The notes below the pieces were generated by a model, which was not told the DNA's origin, made no database searches, and saw nothing but the letters and a program-made list of their open reading frames with translations. Positions 59,510 to 64,000 of a DNA stretch of 64,000 nucleotides are shown here, piece by piece; position 1 is the first letter of the stretch, and every line of letters starts with the position of its first letter. The stretch is taken from the NCBI GenBank assembly GCA_023442945.1, contig JAEZWW010000112.1:1-64000 (forward strand), read 5' to 3'. This stretch comes from Pseudomonadota bacterium (GTDB lineage Bacteria; Pseudomonadota; Gammaproteobacteria; Burkholderiales; Burkholderiaceae_C). The translations under genes were made by a program, and so were the position numbers.

Positions 59510-59581
59510 GGCGCGCCGTTTCATGTCAAGATGTAAACAAAACGTGACACGACGCAAGCACCCGCTTCCGCTTGTGGCCGA

Positions 59582-60232
59582 ATGCTTTTGCCCATGGTTG
59601 ACGACATGCTTTACCCCCGCAATTTCCACCCCCCGGCGCTGGCCCACGCCGCTGGCGAATCCTCCGCCCGCACTTCCCGAACGCTGGCGCACGTGCGCCG
59701 TTGGGGCCTGGCCGCTGGCCTGCTGCTGGGCGCCGCATCCGCGGCCCACGCGCAGGCCCAGGGCATCGACTGGACGCTGGTGGGCGGCGCGTCGGACGAG
59801 TCCAGCGTGCGTTCGCTCGGCGTGACCGCCGGCTGGACCCGGCCCGCACCGCTGTGGCAGGGCGAGACCTGGCGCCTGCGCCTGCGCCACGAAGGCGTGC
59901 TGGCCGCCTGGCACGTGCCGCGCGCCAAGGACCTGGTGGAGATCGGCTATTCGCCCGTGCTGCGGCTGGAGCGGCCGCTGTCGGGCAGCAGCAGCGTGTT
60001 CTTCCTCGAAGGCTCGATCGGCGTGCGCCTGCTGTCGCACACGCGGGTGTCGCAGGAACACCGCATGAGCACGGCCTTCCAGTTCGCCGACATGCTGGGC
60101 GTGGGCATGCAGTTCGGCCGCGAAGCGCGCTCGACGCTGGGCCTGCGCATCCAGCACTTGTCGAACCTGGGCATCAAGAAGCCCAACCCGGGCATCGAAT
60201 TCCTGCAGCTGTACTACAGCTACCGCTTCTGA
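59582..60232 (+). CDS. pagL: Lipid A 3-O-deacylase (PagL-like)
   Basis: Outer membrane enzyme removing an acyl chain from lipid A. About 216 residues: a long N-terminal region with a signal peptide (WGLAAGLLLGAASAAHAQAQ) and an eight-strand beta-barrel ending in aromatic YYSYRF. The catalytic His-Ser pair and Glu are in RIQHLSNLGIKKPNPGIEFL. Three in-frame ATG codons (59582, 59594, 59606) compete for the start, and the last gives the shortest signal region. Monocistronic, convergent with the ABC transporter gene. Confidence 0.88.
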   Translation: MLLPMVDDMLYPRNFHPPALAHAAGESSARTSRTLAHVRRWGLAAGLLLGAASAAHAQAQGIDWTLVGGASDESSVRSLGVTAGWTRPAPLWQGETWRLRLRHEGVLAAWHVPRAKDLVEIGYSPVLRLERPLSGSSSVFFLEGSIGVRLLSHTRVSQEHRMSTAFQFADMLGVGMQFGREARSTLGLRIQHLSNLGIKKPNPGIEFLQLYYSYRF

Positions 60233-60255
60233 TCGGTGCAGCGCGGCGCGACAGG

Positions 60256-60315
60256 TTGCTATCGTAAAGATAGCTGGCCGCGCAGGTGGTTGTAGGGCGA
60301 CAGCCCTGTTTCATT
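60256..60315 (+). repeat. Interspersed repeat copy after pagL
   Basis: TTGCTATCGTAAAGATAGCT, then GGCCGCGCAGGTGGTTGTAG, then GGCGACAGCCCTGTTTCATT. It carries a clean terminal palindrome (GCTATC...GATAGC). Confidence 0.93.
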
Positions 60316-60385
60316 GAATTTCGGAGATCCGACGCACCGTGGGTCGGCGTTGCGTTGGGTCAAGCGCCGCGCGGCCGACCGTTCT

Positions 60386-60406
60386 GTCCGTGCCGGCGGC
60401 ACGGAC
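60386..60406. terminator. Strong hairpin between convergent genes
   Basis: GTCCGTGCC-GGC-GGCACGGAC, a perfect 9 bp stem, 13 bases beyond the stop of the SbmA-like gene. No T-run, so it may act as a weak terminator or 3' stabiliser. Confidence 0.4.
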
Positions 60407-60418
60407 GCCGCGCCACGC

Positions 60419-62272
60419 TCACGTCAGCGCCGCCACCTCGATGCGGTAGCGCGGACCGGCGCCCGCGCCGCCCGCGCCATCGGCCGGGCCCGTCGGCACC
60501 AAGCGCCAGCTGCGTTGGTGGAACGGCGTCACCGTGGGCCGGTGCGCGACGGACACCAGCGCGCCGCCAGCCGCTTCGGTCATGGCGCGCAGCCGGGTGT
60601 ACAGCGTTTCCTCTGCGGGCACGTCCAGCGCGCTGGTGGCTTCGTCGGCCAGCACCCAGGCCGGTTGCTTCAGCAGCACGCGGGCGATCGCCAGGCGCTG
60701 CTGTTCGCCACCGCTGAGCTTTTGCGTCCAGTTGTCGCGCTCGTCCAGCCGATCGATCAGCTCGGGCAGCAGCGCTTCTTCCAGCGCGCTGCGCAGTTGG
60801 GCGTCGCTGTACGCGTCGGCCGGCGCCGGGTAGGCCAGCGCGTCGCGCAGGCTGCCGTCCGGGAAATAGGGGCGCTGCGGGATGACGGCGGTGCGCTCGG
60901 GCAGCGCCACGCTGCCTGTGGCCCAGGGCCAGATGCCGGTCAGCGCGCGCAGCAGGGTGGACTTGCCGCTGCCCGACGGGCCTTGCACCAGCGTGTGCTG
61001 GCCGGGCGTGGCGCGCAGGGTTTCGTGCGCCAGCAGCGTGGTGCCGGTGGGCAGCTGAAAGCTGAGGTCATTTGCTTCAATTGCTTCCAAATTGGTAGCT
61101 GGCTGCGCAGATGGTTGTAGGGCTGCAGCCTGATTTTCTTTGGAAAGTGCGGCTTCGAAGCTGGTCAGCCGTTCGGTCGTGGCGCGCCAGGCGGCCAGGC
61201 TGTCGTAGTTGTCGACGAACCAGGACAGCGCGGTCTGCACGCGGTCGAAGGCGGTGGCGATCTGCATCAACTGGCCGAGCTGGATCGCGCCACTGAAAAA
61301 GCGCGGCGCGGAAATGATCATGGGGAACACGGTCGCCGCCTGCCCGAACAAGGCGGTGAAGCCGACCAGTTGCTTCTGCTTGCGGATCAGCCGCAGGTAG
61401 TTGGCCAGCACGGACGCAAAGCGCCCGTCCAGGTTGCGGTATTCCACGGTTTCACCCTTGTCCAGCGCGATGGCTTCGCTGTATTCGCGCACCCGCACCA
61501 GGTGGTGGCGAAAGTCGGCTTCGCGCTTTTGCTGCTCAAAGTTCAGGCCGATCAGCGGGCGGCCGATGTAGTGCGTCAGCACGCTGCCCACACCGCAGTA
61601 CAGCACCGCCATCCAGACCATGAAGCCGGGAATGGTGAAGTCGTGCCCACCCAGCGCAAAGCTGAAGCTGCCCGACAGCGACCACAGAATGCCGACAAAG
61701 CTGACCAGCGTGACCACCGCGTTCAGCGCGCCCATCGACAGGCTGACGGTCTGCGTGGTGAACAGGTTGACGTCTTCCTGCAGGCGCTGGTCGGGGTTGT
61801 CCGGCACGCGCTGGCCGGGCTGGGGCAGGTCGGTGGCGTCGGTTTCGGGCTCGGCCGCGCCGGCGTAGCGGCCCAGCTCCATGCGGTAGAAGGCCTGGCC
61901 GCGCAGCCAGCGCCCCATCAGCGCGCGCGTCATCCACGCGCGCCAACGCACCTGCAGGAGCTGCGTCAGGTAAAAGCGGTAGACCGCGATGACGATGAAG
62001 GCCATCGCCAGGTAGGTGAAGCGCCCCAGCTGCGTCCAGAACACGCCGGCGTCCTTGTTCTGCAGCGCGTCGTAGAAGACGCGGTTCCACTCGTTGAGCA
62101 GCACCAGCATGTACACGGCCGCCAGGTTGAGGGCGACGATGGCCACCAACAGCCCGCGGGCGCGCCAGCGCTCTTCAGAGTGGAAATACGGCAGCGACAG
62201 GTGCACGACCTGGCGCATGAAGCGCGTGAACTGGGCGAACTTGGCAGCAAGGCGCATGGAGCGGATCCGCAT
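60419..62272 (-). CDS. SbmA/YddA-type ABC transporter (fused membrane and ATPase domains)
   Basis: About 617 residues. Membrane part with about six helices related to SbmA/BacA (LNEWNRVFYDALQNKDAGVF, RVREYSEAIALDKGE) and a C-terminal ATPase with Walker A QGPSGSGKSTLLRAL, RPYFPDGSLRDALAYP, signature LSGGEQQRLAIARVL and Walker B WVLADEATSALD. Relatives carry peptides, vitamin B12 or long-chain acyl compounds. The linker between the two domains (about 363-385) is encoded by an antisense repeat copy. ATG 62272 is preferred over GTG 62287. Confidence 0.9.
   Translation of the reverse strand: MRIRSMRLAAKFAQFTRFMRQVVHLSLPYFHSEERWRARGLLVAIVALNLAAVYMLVLLNEWNRVFYDALQNKDAGVFWTQLGRFTYLAMAFIVIAVYRFYLTQLLQVRWRAWMTRALMGRWLRGQAFYRMELGRYAGAAEPETDATDLPQPGQRVPDNPDQRLQEDVNLFTTQTVSLSMGALNAVVTLVSFVGILWSLSGSFSFALGGHDFTIPGFMVWMAVLYCGVGSVLTHYIGRPLIGLNFEQQKREADFRHHLVRVREYSEAIALDKGETVEYRNLDGRFASVLANYLRLIRKQKQLVGFTALFGQAATVFPMIISAPRFFSGAIQLGQLMQIATAFDRVQTALSWFVDNYDSLAAWRATTERLTSFEAALSKENQAAALQPSAQPATNLEAIEANDLSFQLPTGTTLLAHETLRATPGQHTLVQGPSGSGKSTLLRALTGIWPWATGSVALPERTAVIPQRPYFPDGSLRDALAYPAPADAYSDAQLRSALEEALLPELIDRLDERDNWTQKLSGGEQQRLAIARVLLKQPAWVLADEATSALDVPAEETLYTRLRAMTEAAGGALVSVAHRPTVTPFHQRSWRLVPTGPADGAGGAGAGPRYRIEVAALT
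61081..61141 (+). repeat. Interspersed repeat copy inside the SbmA-like gene
   Basis: TTGCTTCCAAATTGGTAGCT, then GGCTGCGCAGATGGTTGTAG, then GGCTGCAGCCTGATTTTCTT. A nearly full-length copy, antisense to the gene, translated as ENQAAALQPSAQPATNLEA exactly in the linker between membrane and ATPase domains. Confidence 0.92.
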
Positions 62273-62440
62273 CAAAGGTGAGAGCACAGATCATAGGGTT
62301 GGCGCGATGTGGCGCGGCTTAAGGGCCTCCGGCGTCGTCGCAAGACAAGCGGGCGGCAAGCGCCTACACTGCCCAGTTTCCCCGCGGCTGGACGCGGCGC
62401 CACCGGGGCGCGGGCCGCGCAGGGCAAGGAGGTCGGCACG

Positions 62441-63760
62441 ATGCCGGATTTGGGGACGACGCTGCCGCAGGCCGAATGGCCATACGCGCAGATCCTGATG
62501 CGCATGGCGCTGGGCTTGTCGCTGGGCCTGCTGATCGGTCTGGAGCGCGAGCGCCGCCGCAAGGAGGCGGGGCTGCGCACGTTCGGCTTCATCGGCCTGC
62601 TGGGCACCATGGGCGGCGCGCTGGGCGGCGGGTACGGCCTGACCGCGCTGATGCTGACGGGCCTGCTGGCGCTGATCCTCAACCTGTCGTCCCTGCGCTC
62701 GGGCCAGGGCACCGAGCTGACCACCTCGGCCGCGATGCTGGTCACCGCCATGGCCGGCGTGCTGTGCGGCCTGGGCCACACGCTGACGCCGGCGGCGGTG
62801 ATGGTGATGGCCACGGCGCTGCTGGCCTGGAAGGAACGGCTGGCGGATTTCTCGATGGGGATGTCGGAAAGCGAAGTCCGGTCGGCCCTGTTGCTGGCGA
62901 TTCTGGCCATCGTCATCTACCCGGCGCTGCCTGAGGGCGCCGTCGGCCCCTGGAAGCTGATCGAGCCGCGCGCCGCGTGGGTCACGGTGATCCTGATCGC
63001 CGGCATCGGCTTTTTCAACTACGTGCTGTGGAAGCTGTACGGCACGCGCGGCACCGAGCTGTCGGGCTTCTTCGGCGGCCTGGTCAACAGCAACTTCACG
63101 GTGATCGAGCTGTCCAACCGCGTGCGCGAAATGGGCGCGGTCTTCGCCGGCACGGCCTACCGCGGCGTGCTGCTGGCCACGGCGGCCATGATCGCGCGCA
63201 ACGGCACGCTGCTGGCCCTGCTGGCGCCGGCGGCCTTGCTGGGTGCGGCCCTGCCGCTGGCGCTGATGCTGGCGGCCAGCGCCCTGCTGGTGACCTGGAG
63301 CCTGCACCTGCGCCGCCGCCACGGCGCTGAGGCGGCGCCCGATCTGCACATGGCGATGCCGTTTTCACTGCCGCAGGCGCTGAAGTACGGCGCCATCTTC
63401 CTGGCCTTGCACGTGCTCGGCGCGTTGACGCAGCGGCAGTTTGGCGATGCCGGCTTCTACGTCGTCAGCGTGGTCGGCGGCTTGCTGTCCAGCGCCAGCG
63501 CGGTGGCCGCGGCCGCGACGCTGGCGGAGCAGGGCGGCATTACCCCGACCACGGCCGGCGTGGGCGCGATCCTGGCGTCCTTCACCAGCATGGCGTTCAG
63601 CCTGTCGTTCGTGCTGCGCATGCGCGATCCGGCGCTGATCCGCCGGCTGTTCGTCGCCATCGGCCTGATTGGCGCCTGTGGGGTGGTGGGCCTGCTGCTC
63701 GGCCACCTGGTGCAGCCCTGGGTGCAGACGCTGATCAACGGGCTGGAGAACGCCCGGTGA
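62441..63760 (+). CDS. MgtC/SapB-DUF4010 membrane protein
   Basis: 439 residues with about a dozen hydrophobic helices. The N-terminal part is MgtC/SapB-like (RMALGLSLGLLIGLERERRR, FGFIGLLGTMGGALGGGYG), the rest DUF4010 (GFFGGLVNSNFTVIELSNRV, VVGGLLSSASAVAAAATLAE). Function unknown; transport or magnesium-linked roles are suggested by the N-terminal domain only. ATG 62441 follows a perfect AAGGAGGT. Divergent from the SbmA-like gene. Confidence 0.88.
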   Translation: MPDLGTTLPQAEWPYAQILMRMALGLSLGLLIGLERERRRKEAGLRTFGFIGLLGTMGGALGGGYGLTALMLTGLLALILNLSSLRSGQGTELTTSAAMLVTAMAGVLCGLGHTLTPAAVMVMATALLAWKERLADFSMGMSESEVRSALLLAILAIVIYPALPEGAVGPWKLIEPRAAWVTVILIAGIGFFNYVLWKLYGTRGTELSGFFGGLVNSNFTVIELSNRVREMGAVFAGTAYRGVLLATAAMIARNGTLLALLAPAALLGAALPLALMLAASALLVTWSLHLRRRHGAEAAPDLHMAMPFSLPQALKYGAIFLALHVLGALTQRQFGDAGFYVVSVVGGLLSSASAVAAAATLAEQGGITPTTAGVGAILASFTSMAFSLSFVLRMRDPALIRRLFVAIGLIGACGVVGLLLGHLVQPWVQTLINGLENAR

Positions 63761-63770
63761 TGGGTCTAGT

Positions 63771-63828
63771 ACTATAAAAACAGTAGCTGCCCGCGCAGAT
63801 TGCCGTAGGGCTGCAGGCCTATTTGATG
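63771..63828 (+). repeat. Interspersed repeat copy at the end of the EF-hand gene
   Basis: ACTATAAAAACAGTAGCTGC, then CCGCGCAGATTGCCGTAGGG, then CTGCAGGCCTATTTGATG. The CTA within it is the stop codon (TAG) of the convergent minus-strand gene. Confidence 0.92.
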
Positions 63829-64000
63829 CTGGATGTGCCGCTTGGGCGGGCGGCAGCGGCACGCTCGCGTTCACGGCGCGCCTCGCGCTCGGCACGGCGG
63901 CGGTCGGCCACGGTGCGGATCTCGTCCTGGGTCAGGTAGCCGTCCTTGTTCAGGTCGGCGTCCTCAAAGTCCTTTTTGAGCGACGGGCGCAGGCGAAAGC
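63819..64000 (-). CDS. EF-hand protein, C-terminal part (partial)
   Basis: The visible 60 residues on the minus strand include a canonical EF-hand loop (DLNKDGYLTQDE, with D1, N3, D5, G6 and E12) preceded by LKKDFEDA, then a highly charged Arg/Glu/Ala tail (RRRAEREARRERERAAAA) and a short end SGTSSIK. Probably a small exported calcium-binding protein, but the N-terminus is outside the window. Its stop codon and last few codons lie in an interspersed repeat. Confidence 0.75.
   Translation of the reverse strand, partial: FRLRPSLKKDFEDADLNKDGYLTQDEIRTVADRRRAEREARRERERAAAARPSGTSSIK

Noticed and set aside
60256..60315. Repeat copies considered as transcription terminators
   Set aside because: The copies contain short palindromes and T-rich ends, but orientation relative to genes is not consistent and several lie inside genes.

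Overview
The window looks like chromosomal DNA of a betaproteobacterium, most likely family Comamonadaceae (order Burkholderiales). Reasons: high GC with strongly GC-biased third codon positions, two Bug/TctC-type periplasmic binding proteins, a fused LivM-LivG transporter subunit, a MutL that keeps an endonuclease-type motif, and a dense family of about 50-60 bp interspersed repeats of a kind I associate with this family. The genus cannot be decided from the sequence. No tRNA, rRNA, CRISPR array, prophage or complete insertion sequence was seen.

Layout. 1-3.7 kb: minus-strand cluster of a PPOX-like flavoprotein, a ligase-associated exonuclease, an ATP-dependent DNA ligase and the first codons of what is probably the associated helicase. 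3.9-15.9 kb: periplasmic glycerophosphodiesterase, two envelope proteins of unknown role, mutL, a GNAT-DUF4180 fusion, a DedA protein, tsaE-amiC facing queG, an AEC permease and a Bug binding protein. 16-21.3 kb: a thiosulfate-dehydrogenase-like cytochrome pair (tsdA, tsdB), xerD, then a 2 kb islet with one AT-richer acyltransferase gene followed by a second copy of the xerD 3' end. 21.4-34.8 kb: a second Bug protein, a BCS1-like ATPase, a DUF4124 protein with a Gly-Gly-Ala tail, an RNA helicase, a cupin, ccoG facing a MocR regulator, a DUF455 protein and an AT-richer TPR/O-GlcNAc-transferase-like protein. 34.9-39.9 kb: gamma carbonic anhydrase-like protein, hslO, trmD, rplS, a NUDIX hydrolase and a CobD/CbiB-like protein. 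40-48.4 kb: a CoA-transferase, a branched-chain amino acid/aromatic acid type ABC transporter (binding protein, LivH, LivM-LivG fusion, LivF) and a BoxD/PaaZ-type aldehyde dehydrogenase. 48.6-57 kb: DUF2314 protein, then the nitric oxide reductase locus norC-norB-norQ-norD, a Dnr-type Crp/Fnr regulator and nnrS. 57-64 kb: methyltransferase, nitroreductase, queC, a PagL-like lipid A deacylase, an SbmA/YddA-type ABC transporter, a DUF4010 membrane protein and the 3' end of an EF-hand protein.

Genes that work together: norCBQD with dnr and nnrS detoxify or respire nitric oxide, and TTGAC-N4-GTCAA-like boxes before norC and nnrS fit control by the Dnr protein encoded between them. The ligase, exonuclease and helicase form a known repair-type cluster. 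TsdA and TsdB probably pass electrons from thiosulfate. queG and queC both serve queuosine synthesis from separate places. The CoA-transferase, Liv transporter and aldehyde dehydrogenase may form an acid uptake and activation module.

The strongest unexplained signal is the interspersed repeat: about 19 copies in 64 kb. Six lie inside protein-coding genes (ligase, exonuclease, mutL, DUF455, norD, SbmA-like transporter), nearly all in linkers, always in one reading frame per orientation. The second is the duplicated xerD 3' end bracketing the acyltransferase islet.
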